Positions 16,553-25,269 are shown, numbered from the stretch's first letter. The stretch is 64,000 nt of DNA from Dactylosporangium siamense (GCF_016862795.1 NZ_BONQ01000084.1:49936-113935), one strand, 5' to 3'. Numbers and translations are program-made. The notes: generated by a model not told the origin, from the sequence alone.

Positions 16553-18069
16553 ACCCCCCGCTTCGCCGGGTCGGTGTCGTGGCGTTGGTGCTGTTCGCGA
16601 TGCTGTTCGTCAACCTGAACTACCGCCAGGTCGTGAAGGCCGACGACTACCGGACCAACGCGCGCAACGGCCGGGTCCAGGCCAGCGAGTACGAGCGCGC
16701 CCGCGGCAAGATCATCAACGCCCAGGGCATCGCGGTCGCCGACTCGCAGGAGACCGGCGACACGCTGAAGTTCCTCCGCACGTATCCGGCCAAGGACAAG
16801 TACGCGCACGTGCTCGGCTTCAAGCCGGTCAACCTCGGCGCGACCGGCCTGGAGAAGCTCAACAACGACTTCCTGATCGGCACCTCCGACAAGCAGGCCG
16901 CCGACCGGATCGCCGGGCTGTTCACGGGCAAGGACCCGGCCGGCGGCAACGTGCTGCTGACGCTGTCGCAGGCGACGCAGGAGGCCGCGTACACCCAGCT
17001 CGGCAACAACAAGAAGGGCGTGAAGAGCGGCGCGGTCGTGGCGCTCGACCCGTCCACCGGTGCGGTGCTCGCCGAGGTGTCGCTGCCCAGCTACGACCCC
17101 AACCTGCTGACCGTGCACGACGGCAAGTCCGCCAGTGCCGCCTACAGCAAGTTGGACGGCGACCCGGCCAAGCCGATGCTCAACCGTGCCGTGCAGGAGA
17201 TCTACCCGCCCGGCTCGACGTTCAAGGTCATTACTTCGGCGGCGGCGATGACCGCGGACTCGTCGCTGACGCCCGACTCGACCGTGCAGGGTGGCGAGTT
17301 CTACACGCCGCCGCAGGTGTCGGACTTCCGCATCAAGAACGCGCACGAGGGCATCTGCCCCGACCAGATCACGCTGAAGCAGGCGCTGACCGTCTCCTGC
17401 AACACCGTCTTCGCCCGCATGGGCGTCGAGCGGATCGGTGCGGAGAAGCTCAAGGCGATGGCCCAGGCCTTCGGCTTCGAGACCCAGCCCCGCTTCATCG
17501 AGGACCAGGAAAAGAACTACTGCAATGTCGCGGCCAGCCACACCGGCCCGATGACCGCGGGTGCGGACAACCGCGTCGACCCGCCGGCCGTTGCTCAGTC
17601 GAGCATCGGACAGCGGGAAGTGAAGATGTCTCCGTTGCAAGGCGCCATGATTGCGGCGACGGTCGCCAATGGGGGGCGCGAGATGCGTCCGTACATCGTC
17701 GACCGTCTGCAGAACGCCGACCTGTCCAACGCCGACCGGACCGACCCGAAGGAGCTGGGCCGTCCGATCAGCGGTGAGGTTGCCACCGCGCTGCAGCAGA
17801 TGATGTTCAGCGTCGTCACCTCGCGTGACGGCACGGGCCGTAGTGCCAACATCGCCGGTTTGCAGGTGGGTGGTAAGACCGGAACGGCGGAAGACGGTGA
17901 CGACGCCGGTGACCACGGCTGGTTCATCGGCTTCGCAATGAAGGACGGCAAGCCGATCGTCTCGGTCGCGGTCTTCCTCGAAAACGCTGGCAAGGGCGGC
18001 AGCGCCGAGGCGGCTCGCATCGCCGGCCTGGTCATGAAGGCATACGCGGACGAAAAGGGCATCAAATAA
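16549..18069 (+). CDS. pbpA: PbpA: class B penicillin-binding protein (transpeptidase)
   Basis: The 506-residue protein has an N-terminal membrane anchor (VVALVLFAMLFVNLN), a dimerisation domain and a transpeptidase domain with all three active-site motifs: STFK (nucleophile Ser223), SCN (283-285) and KTGT (443-446). It cross-links nascent peptidoglycan, acting with the SEDS protein encoded just upstream. In mycobacteria PbpA is phosphorylated by PknB and needed for septation and shape. ATG 16549 overlaps the rodA stop (ATGA). Confidence 0.95.
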   Translation: MNPPLRRVGVVALVLFAMLFVNLNYRQVVKADDYRTNARNGRVQASEYERARGKIINAQGIAVADSQETGDTLKFLRTYPAKDKYAHVLGFKPVNLGATGLEKLNNDFLIGTSDKQAADRIAGLFTGKDPAGGNVLLTLSQATQEAAYTQLGNNKKGVKSGAVVALDPSTGAVLAEVSLPSYDPNLLTVHDGKSASAAYSKLDGDPAKPMLNRAVQEIYPPGSTFKVITSAAAMTADSSLTPDSTVQGGEFYTPPQVSDFRIKNAHEGICPDQITLKQALTVSCNTVFARMGVERIGAEKLKAMAQAFGFETQPRFIEDQEKNYCNVAASHTGPMTAGADNRVDPPAVAQSSIGQREVKMSPLQGAMIAATVANGGREMRPYIVDRLQNADLSNADRTDPKELGRPISGEVATALQQMMFSVVTSRDGTGRSANIAGLQVGGKTGTAEDGDDAGDHGWFIGFAMKDGKPIVSVAVFLENAGKGGSAEAARIAGLVMKAYADEKGIK

Positions 18070-18082
18070 TGAGGTGCGCGAC

Positions 18083-19795
18083 ATGTTGAGCGCCGGCACC
18101 ACGTTGGGTGGGCGCTACCGCCTGGACGAGCGCATCGCCGGCGGTGGGATGGGTGACGTGTGGCGTGGCACCGACGAGGTGCTCGGCCGCACGGTCGCGA
18201 TCAAGGTGCTGCTGCCCGCACTGTTGGAGGAGCCCGGCTTCGCCGAGCGCTTCCGCGGCGAGGCGCGCACGATGGCCACCATCAACCACCCCGGCGTGGT
18301 GGACATCTACGACTACGGCAGCGAGAACGGGACCGCCTTCCTGATCATGGAGTACGTGGAGGGCGACGCGCTCTCCCGCACCCTGTCCCGGGTCGGCCGG
18401 CTCACCCCGGCCAGGGCCATGGCGCTGGTCGCCCAGGCCGCCGACGCGCTGCACGCCGCGCACGAGAAGGGCATCGTCCACCGCGACGTGAAGCCCGGCA
18501 ACCTGCTCGTGCGGCCCAACGGCACCCTGGTGCTCACCGACTTCGGCATCGCCCGGTCCGCCGCCATCGCGCAGCTGACCGCCGCCGGATCGGTCCTCGG
18601 CACCGCCTCCTACATCTCGCCCGAGCAGGCCTCCGGCGCGCAGGCGACCCCGCTGTCGGACGTCTACGCCCTGGGCGTGGTCGCCTACCAGTGCCTGTCC
18701 GGGCAGCGGCCGTTCGAGGGTGACAACCCGCTGCAGATCGCGATGCGGCACGTCCGCGACATGCCGCCGCCGCTGCCCGCGGACATCCCGCCGGCGATCG
18801 TGCAGCTCGTCGAGCGCGCGATGGCCAAGGACCCGGCGGCCCGGTGGCCCAGTGCCGCCGCGCTCGCGCAGGCCGCGCGGAGGGTCTCCGGCGGCGGCAC
18901 CTCCGCCAGCCCCGGCATCCCGATGGCGGCGCCGCTCGGCCCGCCCGGGTCGCCGGTCGGCATGCCCGGCTCGCCCGTCGCGTACACCCCGGTCTCCGGC
19001 CCGCCGGTCTCCGGTGGTCCGATGTCAGGAGCGCTGGGCTCGCCGATCTCCGGCGGAGCGCCCGTGTCTCCCGGCGTCGGCGCCGGCGGCACGCGGATCA
19101 TGCCCGGCGGTGCGGTCCCGCCGCCCCCCGGTGCCCCGACGTCCGGGCACGCCGCGCGCGGCGCGGCGGGCGTCCCGCCGCCGCCGAGCAACGAGACCGC
19201 CTACTTCGCCGGTGACACCGGTGGTTACCAGCCGCCTCCGGGCGGTGGCTACCAGCCCGCGCCGTCCCGCAACAACAAGCCGGGCGGCAACCGCAACCTG
19301 ATGGTCGTCCTCGGTGCGGCCGCGGCGGTGCTGGTGCTGCTCATCGGCGTCGGCGGCATCTGGTATGCCACGAGCGGCGACAAGACCGAAGACCCGAAGG
19401 CCGAGAGCACGACGGGGGCCGCGACGAAGGCGCCGACGGCCAGCGTGAAGCCCACCGGCAAGATCGCGAAGGTCGACTGCGAGAAGATGATCGGCAAGTC
19501 GCGGGCGATCGTCACGCCGCAGTTGCGCAAGTTCAAGGTCAAGCTGGTCGAGCGGGACGACAACAAGCCGATCCCGGGCACCGTCCTCGATGTCAGCCCG
19601 TGCGGCGAGGTGGTCGAGGGCAGCGAGGTCACGCTGACCTACCAGTCGGGATCGAAGGGGCCGAGGACCACCGAACCCTCGACCGTCCCGGCGGAGCCCG
19701 AGGAGTCCGGAGGGGCTTCGACGCAGCCGAGCGCCGGGGCCAAGCCGTCGTGCACCCCACCGGCGATACTCGTCGGGAACCAGTGCGTGGGTTAG
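18083..19795 (+). CDS. pknA: PknA-position Ser/Thr protein kinase
   Basis: The 570-residue protein has a Hanks-type kinase domain with GGGMGDVW loop, VAIK (Lys41), HRDVKPGN (Asp135), DFG (153-155) and GTASYISPEQ. A roughly 130-residue Gly/Pro/Ser-rich linker follows, then a transmembrane helix (MVVLGAAAAVLVLLIGVGGI) and an external part with one PASTA-like segment (SRAIVTPQLRKFKVKLVE to GSEVTLTYQSG) and four Cys. Mycobacterial PknA lacks PASTA domains, so this external domain is a difference. ATG 18083 is preferred over GTG 18074 because the GAGG at 18071-18074 suits it. It sits between pbpA and pknB. Confidence 0.92.
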   Translation: MLSAGTTLGGRYRLDERIAGGGMGDVWRGTDEVLGRTVAIKVLLPALLEEPGFAERFRGEARTMATINHPGVVDIYDYGSENGTAFLIMEYVEGDALSRTLSRVGRLTPARAMALVAQAADALHAAHEKGIVHRDVKPGNLLVRPNGTLVLTDFGIARSAAIAQLTAAGSVLGTASYISPEQASGAQATPLSDVYALGVVAYQCLSGQRPFEGDNPLQIAMRHVRDMPPPLPADIPPAIVQLVERAMAKDPAARWPSAAALAQAARRVSGGGTSASPGIPMAAPLGPPGSPVGMPGSPVAYTPVSGPPVSGGPMSGALGSPISGGAPVSPGVGAGGTRIMPGGAVPPPPGAPTSGHAARGAAGVPPPPSNETAYFAGDTGGYQPPPGGGYQPAPSRNNKPGGNRNLMVVLGAAAAVLVLLIGVGGIWYATSGDKTEDPKAESTTGAATKAPTASVKPTGKIAKVDCEKMIGKSRAIVTPQLRKFKVKLVERDDNKPIPGTVLDVSPCGEVVEGSEVTLTYQSGSKGPRTTEPSTVPAEPEESGGASTQPSAGAKPSCTPPAILVGNQCVG

Positions 19796-19860
19796 GCCGG
19801 AATGGGTTCTCGTCGCAAGACGTGGCAAGGTAAGAGTCGATGACCGAAGGACGACACGAC

Positions 19861-21585
19861 ATGACCGCCCAGCCTCGCCTCCTCGGCGGCCGATACCAGG
19901 TCGGGGAGCTGCTTGGCTATGGTGGCATGGCCGAGGTCCATCGGGGCCGTGACCTGCGCTTGGGCCGCGATGTTGCGATCAAGACCCTGCGCACCGACCT
20001 GGCCCGCGACGCGACCTTCCAGCTGAGGTTCCGCCGAGAGGCGCAGAATGCCGCCTCGCTCAACCACCCCGCGATCGTCGCCGTGTATGACACGGGCGAC
20101 GAGCGGGGCCCGGCGGGCGAGGAGCTTCCCTACATCGTCATGGAGTTCGTCAACGGCCGCACGCTCAAAGAGGTGCTCGCGGCCGAGGGGCGGCTCATGC
20201 CCAGGCGGGCGCTGGAGATCACCGCCGACATCTGTGCGGCGCTGGAGTTCAGCCACCGGCACGGCATCATCCACCGCGACATCAAGCCCGGCAACGTGAT
20301 GCTCACCCAGACCGGCCAGGTCAAGGTGATGGACTTCGGCATCGCGCGGGCCCTGGCCAGCGGCGCCACCACGATGACGCAGACGTCCGCGGTCATCGGC
20401 ACCGCGCAGTACCTGTCGCCGGAGCAGGCCCGCGGCGAGCCCGTCGACGCCCGCAGCGACGTCTACGCGTCCGGCTGCGTGCTCTTCGAGCTGGTCTGCG
20501 GCCATCCGCCGTTTGTCGGGGACAACCCGGTGTCGGTGGCCTATCAGCATGTCCGGGAAGACCCGCGGCCGCCGAGCAGCAGCAACCGCGACGTGACCCC
20601 CGAGATCGACGCGGTCGTGCTCAAGGCCCTGGCCAAGAACCCGCTCAACCGCTACCAGAGCGCCGGCGAGATGCGTGCCGACGTCATGCGCGCGGCGGCC
20701 GGCCGGCCGGTCTCGGCGCCGCCGGTCATGACCGAGGACGAGATGGCGACCGTGATGGCGGCGCAGACCGCCTACCGTCCGCCGCCGGCCTCGCGTCAGC
20801 CTGCCCGCGCCGCGCAGCGGCAGAAGCGCAAGAGCTCCACCGGCATCGCGGTCGCGCTCACGGTGCTGAGCCTCCTCGCGGTCGCCGCCCTGTCGATCGG
20901 GCTCTACCTGGCCAACCAGGACCCGATGGTCCCGGTGCCGGACCTGGTCGGCAAGACCTCGACCGAGGCGGCCACCTCCCTGCGGCTGCTGAAGCTGGAG
21001 GGCGACCCGCGCACCGGCTCGAGCGAGAACTGCAAGGCCGGCACGGTCATCTCGCAGAACCCCGCCAAGGGCAAAGAGGTCAAGGAAGGCGCCCAGGTCG
21101 ACTACGACATCTGCGGCGAGCCGGCGTTGATCGCCGTCCCGAACCTGGTGAAGTCCCAGGCGGACGCGGCGAAGCAGCAGCTGACCAACCTGAACCTGAA
21201 GGTCAACGTCGTCGAGAAGGACGGGGCGGCGCCGAAGAACGAGGTCATCGAGTCCGACCCGCCGGCGGGCAAGCAGGTGACGCCCAACACGGTGGTCACG
21301 CTGTATGTCTCGAAGTTCAACCAGGCGATCATGCCCGAGGTCACGAACAGGACGCTGGCGCAGGCGCAGGCGGCGCTCGAGCAGGCCGGCTTCACGTCGA
21401 CGGCGAAGACCCAGGAGGTGCAGGTGACCGATCCGACCAAGGACGGTCTGGTCATCAGCGCGACGCAGCCGGTCGGCAAGGCGCTGCCGAAGACCGCCGA
21501 GATCACGTTGCGGATCGGGGTGCTGGCGGGGACGAACCCGTCGGGCTCCCCGAAACCGAGCGGGTCCACGTCGCCGAACAATTAG
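19861..21585 (+). CDS. pknB: PknB: PASTA-domain Ser/Thr protein kinase
   Basis: The 574-residue receptor kinase has a kinase domain with GYGGMAEVH, VAIK, HRDIKPGN, MDFG and GTAQYLSPEQARG, plus Thr-rich activation-loop residues (TTMTQTSAVIG) typical of PknB autophosphorylation. After a linker come a transmembrane helix (GIAVALTVLSLLAVAALSIG) and three PASTA repeats (VPDLVGKTSTEAA, VPNLVKSQADAA and MPEVTNRTLAQAQ), one fewer than the four of M. tuberculosis. It senses muropeptides or lipid II and controls elongation and division. ATG 19861 (after GAAGGA) matches the usual N-terminus. ATG 19840 in the same frame is an alternative. Confidence 0.95.
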   Translation: MTAQPRLLGGRYQVGELLGYGGMAEVHRGRDLRLGRDVAIKTLRTDLARDATFQLRFRREAQNAASLNHPAIVAVYDTGDERGPAGEELPYIVMEFVNGRTLKEVLAAEGRLMPRRALEITADICAALEFSHRHGIIHRDIKPGNVMLTQTGQVKVMDFGIARALASGATTMTQTSAVIGTAQYLSPEQARGEPVDARSDVYASGCVLFELVCGHPPFVGDNPVSVAYQHVREDPRPPSSSNRDVTPEIDAVVLKALAKNPLNRYQSAGEMRADVMRAAAGRPVSAPPVMTEDEMATVMAAQTAYRPPPASRQPARAAQRQKRKSSTGIAVALTVLSLLAVAALSIGLYLANQDPMVPVPDLVGKTSTEAATSLRLLKLEGDPRTGSSENCKAGTVISQNPAKGKEVKEGAQVDYDICGEPALIAVPNLVKSQADAAKQQLTNLNLKVNVVEKDGAAPKNEVIESDPPAGKQVTPNTVVTLYVSKFNQAIMPEVTNRTLAQAQAALEQAGFTSTAKTQEVQVTDPTKDGLVISATQPVGKALPKTAEITLRIGVLAGTNPSGSPKPSGSTSPNN

Positions 21586-21624
21586 TCCGAGTTTAGGCCG
21601 GTATTACACCGGTCACCGTGCGTA

Positions 21625-21656
21625 CCCTGTGGATAACACGGTAGTTATCCACAGGG
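21625..21656. promoter_or_regulatory. 13-bp palindrome containing two inverted DnaA-box-like sequences
   Basis: CCCTGTGGATAAC (21625-21637) and GTTATCCACAGGG (21644-21656) form a perfect 13-bp inverted repeat around ACGGTA. Each arm contains TTATCCACA or its complement, the consensus DnaA box. It lies in the convergent gap between pknB and pabA. It could be a DnaA binding site near the origin, a terminator, or both. Confidence 0.5.
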
Positions 21657-21672
21657 TTGTGCACAGGAGCAC

Positions 21673-22326
21673 CTAGGCGAACGCCGCGACGCGGCGCGCC
21701 TCCACCTCGGCGACGAGTTCCGGCGCCCGGTCGAGGGCGGCGGGAAGACCGCAGGCCGCCAGCCAGTTCGCCAGCATCAGATGCCCGCCCTGGGTCAGCA
21801 CGGACTCGGGGTGGAACTGCACGCCCTCGATCGGCAGCTCACGGTGGCGCATCGCCATGATCACGCCGGACTCGGTGCGGCCCGTGACCTCGATCTGCGG
21901 GGGCAGCGTCGACTCGACCACCGCGAGCGAGTGGTAGCGGGTCGCGATGAAGGGGTCCGGCAGCCCCCTCAGGACGCCCTGGCCGCTGTGGCTGACGAGC
22001 GAGGTCTTCCCGTGCAGCAGCTCCGGCGCGCGGGTCACGGTGGCGCCGAAGGCCGCGCCGAACGCCTGATGGCCGAGGCACACGCCGAAGATCGGGATCT
22101 CGCCCGCATACCGCTCGATGACCGACATGCAGATCCCGGCGCGTTCCGGGGTGCCCGGGCCGGGGGAGAGCAGGATCCCGGCCGGCTTGGCCGCGCCGAC
22201 CTCGTCCACGGAGATCTCGTCGTTGCGCCGCACGTCGCAGTCGACGCCGAGCTGGCCCAGGTACTGGACCAGGTTGAACACGAACGAGTCGTAGTTGTCG
22301 ATGACAAGGACGCGCAAGCGGCTCAC
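21673..22326 (-). CDS. pabA: Glutamine amidotransferase, anthranilate/aminodeoxychorismate synthase component II
   Basis: The 217-residue class I amidotransferase has VLVIDNYDSFVFNLVQYL, LSPGPGTPERAG, the nucleophile motif FGVCLGHQAFG (Cys) and GVQFHPESVLT with the catalytic His-Glu. It supplies ammonia from glutamine for p-aminobenzoate (folate) or anthranilate (tryptophan) synthesis. In actinomycetes this locus next to pknB is usually annotated trpG or pabA, and the motifs do not separate the two. It overlaps nothing but starts one base from the stop of the small membrane gene upstream, so it is part of the leftward operon crossing from the sortase. Confidence 0.9.
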   Translation of the reverse strand: MSRLRVLVIDNYDSFVFNLVQYLGQLGVDCDVRRNDEISVDEVGAAKPAGILLSPGPGTPERAGICMSVIERYAGEIPIFGVCLGHQAFGAAFGATVTRAPELLHGKTSLVSHSGQGVLRGLPDPFIATRYHSLAVVESTLPPQIEVTGRTESGVIMAMRHRELPIEGVQFHPESVLTQGGHLMLANWLAACGLPAALDRAPELVAEVEARRVAAFA

Positions 22327-22641
22327 CTAGCTCGGTAGGACCTGGGGGGCGGAGGGTGTCTTCGTGGGCAGTTTGGACGGCAGCTTCGACGGCCCACTGG
22401 ACGGCAGCTTCGACGGCCCGCTGGACGGTGCGGTCGACGGTGCCGTGCTGGGTGGCTCCATCTGCCCGCCGGCCGGGTCGGTGGTCTCCACCTGCACGTC
22501 GTCGAACGGCAGGATGGGCTCGACCGCCGGGAAGATCTGGTACCAGAGCAGCGCGCCGACGGCACCGATCAGGACCACCGAGACCAGCGACTTGAGCTGC
22601 CACTGCTTGAACGGGATGTGCCGCCAGATCCATGCGTACAC
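22327..22641 (-). CDS. Small single-pass membrane protein with Ser/Pro-repeat tail
   Basis: The 104-residue protein has a basic N-terminus (YAWIWRHIPFKQWQLK), one transmembrane helix (SLVSVVLIGAVGALLWYQIF) and an external acidic then Pro/Ser/Thr/Lys-rich tail with imperfect repeats (SSGPSKLP, SSGPSKLPSKLP). GTG 22641 lies five bases past the sortase stop. It sits between a class E sortase and pabA in the same operon, which suggests a surface role or sortase substrate, but no LAXTG motif is visible. The coding DNA itself contains tandem repeats, a likely slippage hotspot. Confidence 0.68.
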   Translation of the reverse strand: MYAWIWRHIPFKQWQLKSLVSVVLIGAVGALLWYQIFPAVEPILPFDDVQVETTDPAGGQMEPPSTAPSTAPSSGPSKLPSSGPSKLPSKLPTKTPSAPQVLPS

Positions 22642-22646
22642 CGCGG

Positions 22647-23822
22647 CTACCCCTTCAGCTCGGCGGGGTCGCCGTCGGCGACCGGTTGGGTCCGGTTCAG
22701 CTCGGCGTGCACGACCAGTCGCTGGTAGTTGTTGAACTTCGGGTTGCACGTCGTCATCGTCAGCAGCGCCTTCGTCGGCGCTACCCCGGGCTGGTCCGGC
22801 ACCGGCGCGACGACCTGCACCGCGGTCGGCAGCACGATCTCATGACCGGTGACGCGGTAGACGTACCACGTGTCGGCGGTCTTGACGACCACCGGATCGT
22901 TGGGCTTGAGCTGGTCGAGGTCCCACCAGATCGCCGGCGTCCGGTGCCCCGCCATCGAGAAGTTGCCGATCTGACCCGGCAGCGCCGTGTCCGGGTAGTG
23001 CCCGGGTGCGTAGCGGATGTCCGCGGGGGTTACGCCCTGGACCACGGCCCACTTCTTCTTCAGCCGCGGGATGTGCACGGACGCGATCACGGCGCCGTTG
23101 GCGGGCTTGGCGACCGGGCTGGGCGGTCCGGACGGCGACACCGTGGGATCGGAGCCAGGTTGGGCCCACTGCTGCTCCAGCTGACGGTTGAGCTCGTCCT
23201 GGTGCGCATCGACGATCGCCGACTTGCCCCAGACCTCGTAACCGGCGAAGAGCAGCACGATGAGGCCGAACGTGATGAGCAGCTCGCCGGTGCCCCGGCT
23301 GACCGCCCGCACGACCGTGCCGAACGTGGTCCTCGTGTATTCGGAGTACACGCTGCGATAACCCTCCTGGGTGCGGACCGGCCGCAACGGCACGACCTTG
23401 ACACCCTTTTCGGTGTCAGGGTCGGGAGTCGCTTCCGGTTCATCCTGGGGGGTGGCATTTATAGCGATTTCCGGGTCTGCGGGCAGTTTCGGCAGCACCG
23501 TGGTGGCATCCGCTTCCGGCTTCGCCGGGATCTTGGGCAGCACCGTGGTCGCGTCGGCCGGCTCCGCGGGGCGCTGCTCCGGAGATCTTTGTTCCGCGGG
23601 GCGCTGGTCCGTGGGTTGCTGCTCCGCGGGGCGTTGCTCGGTGAACCGCGGGATGTAGGCCGTGGCGTCGTCGGGGACGGCGATGGCGGCGGGGGCGGCG
23701 GAGAGAGCGATGCCCGGCTCGGCCTCCGCCGGTGGGTGGTCGTCCCGGATGCGAGGGATCAGCCGGGTCGCGATGTCGTCCTGGTCCAGCGCGCGGTGGC
23801 GTGGGCGGTGTGAATCGCTCAT
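22647..23822 (-). CDS. Class E sortase
   Basis: The 391-residue protein has about 170 N-terminal cytoplasmic residues of low complexity, with Gln/Arg/Pro repeats (RPAEQ-type) and two ADATTVLPK motifs. A transmembrane helix follows (GELLITFGLIVLLFAGYEVW), then the sortase domain. The catalytic elements are visible: FSMAGHR (His), TMTTCNPKFNNYQR (Cys and Arg). Class E sortases of actinobacteria recognise LAXTG signals and anchor pili or surface proteins to peptidoglycan. ATG 23822 is one base from the DUF881 stop. The cytoplasmic Thr motifs may be kinase targets, given the pknAB neighbourhood (inference). Confidence 0.9.
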   Translation of the reverse strand: MSDSHRPRHRALDQDDIATRLIPRIRDDHPPAEAEPGIALSAAPAAIAVPDDATAYIPRFTEQRPAEQQPTDQRPAEQRSPEQRPAEPADATTVLPKIPAKPEADATTVLPKLPADPEIAINATPQDEPEATPDPDTEKGVKVVPLRPVRTQEGYRSVYSEYTRTTFGTVVRAVSRGTGELLITFGLIVLLFAGYEVWGKSAIVDAHQDELNRQLEQQWAQPGSDPTVSPSGPPSPVAKPANGAVIASVHIPRLKKKWAVVQGVTPADIRYAPGHYPDTALPGQIGNFSMAGHRTPAIWWDLDQLKPNDPVVVKTADTWYVYRVTGHEIVLPTAVQVVAPVPDQPGVAPTKALLTMTTCNPKFNNYQRLVVHAELNRTQPVADGDPAELKG

Positions 23823-23823
23823 G

Positions 23824-24636
23824 TCAGGACCCGGTCGTCGCCGAGTGCAACGCGGTGGAGCCGTCGTAGGCCTTTGCCTGCACGTCTGCCTCCATCCGGA
23901 CCTGATAGCCCAGGCCGAAATTGTCCGCGGCGTCCCTGAACAGGGCAACTCCCTCCGTCTCGTCGAGCGAGCGCTGGAGGCGCGCCTGGTCGCCGATCGC
24001 GGCGATCTCGAACGGGGGTGAATACACCTGACCGTCGAGCAGCAGCGTGTTGCCAACGCAGCGTACCGCGCTGGTGGAGATCACCCGGACGCCCATGAGC
24101 GTCATCGCCTCGGCCCCGCCGGCCCACAGGGCGTTGACCACGGCCTGGACGTCTTGCTGGTGGACCACCAGGTCGTCCGGGCGCGCGCCGGCGGGACGGC
24201 TGCCGTCCGGCCGCCTGGGGGCGTCGTTGAGCACGACCACGACACCTGGACCGTGCACCGCGGTCAGGCCCGCGGCGGCCAGCTGGCTCTCGCCGCGGCG
24301 GCGCTGCTCGTCAACGGCGCCGTCGGCGCCCGCCTGACCCTGCTGCTGCGCCTCGATCTCGGCGCGCAGCCGCCCGGCCCTGGCGCGGGACGTGGCGATC
24401 TCCTGTTTTCTTTCAGCGATCAAATTTGTCAGCTCGGGCCGGCGGTCGTCGCGAAGGTCCGTGCCGTGCGCCGCCGCGGCCGTCAGTGAGAAGAGCAGCC
24501 CGGCCGCCCCGAACACCACCGGAGTCGCCACTGACCAGCCAAAACGTCGGTCCTGGCGGCGGCGGGGCAGCATAGCGCGACCGAGCCTGCGCAGGGCGCG
24601 AGCCCACGAAGAGTCGCCCGATGTGTACTCCACCAC
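23824..24636 (-). CDS. DUF881 family membrane protein
   Basis: The 270-residue protein has an arginine-rich N-terminus, one transmembrane helix (WSVATPVVFGAAGLLFSLTA), a coiled-coil stretch (ELTNLIAERKQEIATSRARAGR) and the DUF881 core (HGPGVVVVLNDAP, QDVQAVVNALWAGGAEAMTLMG, STSAVRCVGNTLLLDG). DUF881 proteins are conserved next to crgA and the fha/pkn cluster in actinomycetes; their role is unknown but the location implies division or envelope assembly. GTG 24636 and the adjacent in-frame GTG 24633 both follow GGGGAGG. It heads the leftward operon with the sortase. Confidence 0.88.
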   Translation of the reverse strand: MVEYTSGDSSWARALRRLGRAMLPRRRQDRRFGWSVATPVVFGAAGLLFSLTAAAAHGTDLRDDRRPELTNLIAERKQEIATSRARAGRLRAEIEAQQQGQAGADGAVDEQRRRGESQLAAAGLTAVHGPGVVVVLNDAPRRPDGSRPAGARPDDLVVHQQDVQAVVNALWAGGAEAMTLMGVRVISTSAVRCVGNTLLLDGQVYSPPFEIAAIGDQARLQRSLDETEGVALFRDAADNFGLGYQVRMEADVQAKAYDGSTALHSATTGS

Positions 24637-24763
24637 GACCCCTCCCCGCAGACGCGTGCCGACTTGACTACGCTAGACGTAGAACATTATTCAGGCCGAC
24701 GCTGGCGGAGGTGGCGGCGTCACGTGGATAGTGTTGGCCAGACGACCCCTCCAGGAGAGCGCC

Positions 24764-25048
24764 GTGCCGAAGTCGACAGTTCGTAAGAAGAAGGTGTACA
24801 CGCCACCGGCGGAGTTGCGCCCACAGGAGACGGTGGCCGCCAAGCGCCGTCCGAGTCCGGTTTGGGTGCCGATCCTCGCGGTGAGTTTCATCGTGATCGG
24901 CATCGGGTGGTTGGTCGCCTACTACCTGACGCAGGGCTTCTTCGACGTGGATGCGTTCTCCGCCGTTGCCAAGCTGCAGTACTGGAACCTGGCCATCGGG
25001 TTCGGGTTCCTCGTGGCGTCGCTCGGCGTGCTGTCCAAGTGGCGTTGA
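24764..25048 (+). CDS. crgA: CrgA: cell division protein
   Basis: The 94-residue protein has a charged N-terminus (VPKSTVRKKKVYTPP) and two transmembrane helices (VPILAVSFIVIGIGWLVAYY and YWNLAIGFGFLVASLGVLS), ending KWR. This is the CrgA layout: a small integral membrane protein that recruits FtsQ, FtsI and PBPs to the septum and influences sporulation septation in Streptomyces. GTG 24764 is preceded by AGGAGA. It is divergent from DUF881. Confidence 0.92.
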   Translation: MPKSTVRKKKVYTPPAELRPQETVAAKRRPSPVWVPILAVSFIVIGIGWLVAYYLTQGFFDVDAFSAVAKLQYWNLAIGFGFLVASLGVLSKWR

Positions 25049-25051
25049 GCT

Positions 25052-25216
25052 AGGGCCTGCTTCATAAGGGGGGTCGGTGCGAGGCGAGGTCCAGGCGTCG
25101 GCTGGGGCCGCGCCGGGCGCGTCCGGATACCGGGGTTGTATCCGGGCGTGACCGGGGTGGTTCCAGGCGGCGCCTGGGCCCGCCGCAGCCCGGCCATCCC
25201 TTATGAAGCAGGCCCT
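25052..25216. mobile_element. MITE-like element with 19-bp terminal inverted repeats
   Basis: AGGGCCTGCTTCATAAGGG (25052-25070) is the perfect reverse complement of 25198-25216, bounding 165 bp directly downstream of the crgA stop. The interior has no credible ORF but has its own palindrome, CCGGATAC-CGGGGTT-GTATCCGG. The termini resemble those of IS5/IS427-type elements as I remember them; that resemblance is unverified. No clear target duplication is visible (CTA on the left, TTA on the right). Confidence 0.65.
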
Positions 25217-25239
25217 TAGGCTCAGCGTCGAACCTGCGG

Positions 25240-25269
25240 CCCCTTCGGCACACCAACGTGCTGAAGGGG
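25240..25269 (+). terminator. Hairpin terminator downstream of crgA
   Basis: CCCCTTC-G-GCAC pairs with GTGC-TGAAGGGG across a short loop, followed by CTTCTTGG. It is probably the original crgA terminator, displaced 190 bases from the gene by the inserted repeat element. Confidence 0.65.

Noticed and set aside
22360..22450. Short direct repeats that might be a CRISPR array
   Set aside because: They are imperfect coding repeats (SSGPSKLP type) in the tail of the small membrane protein, with no spacers and no cas genes in the window.
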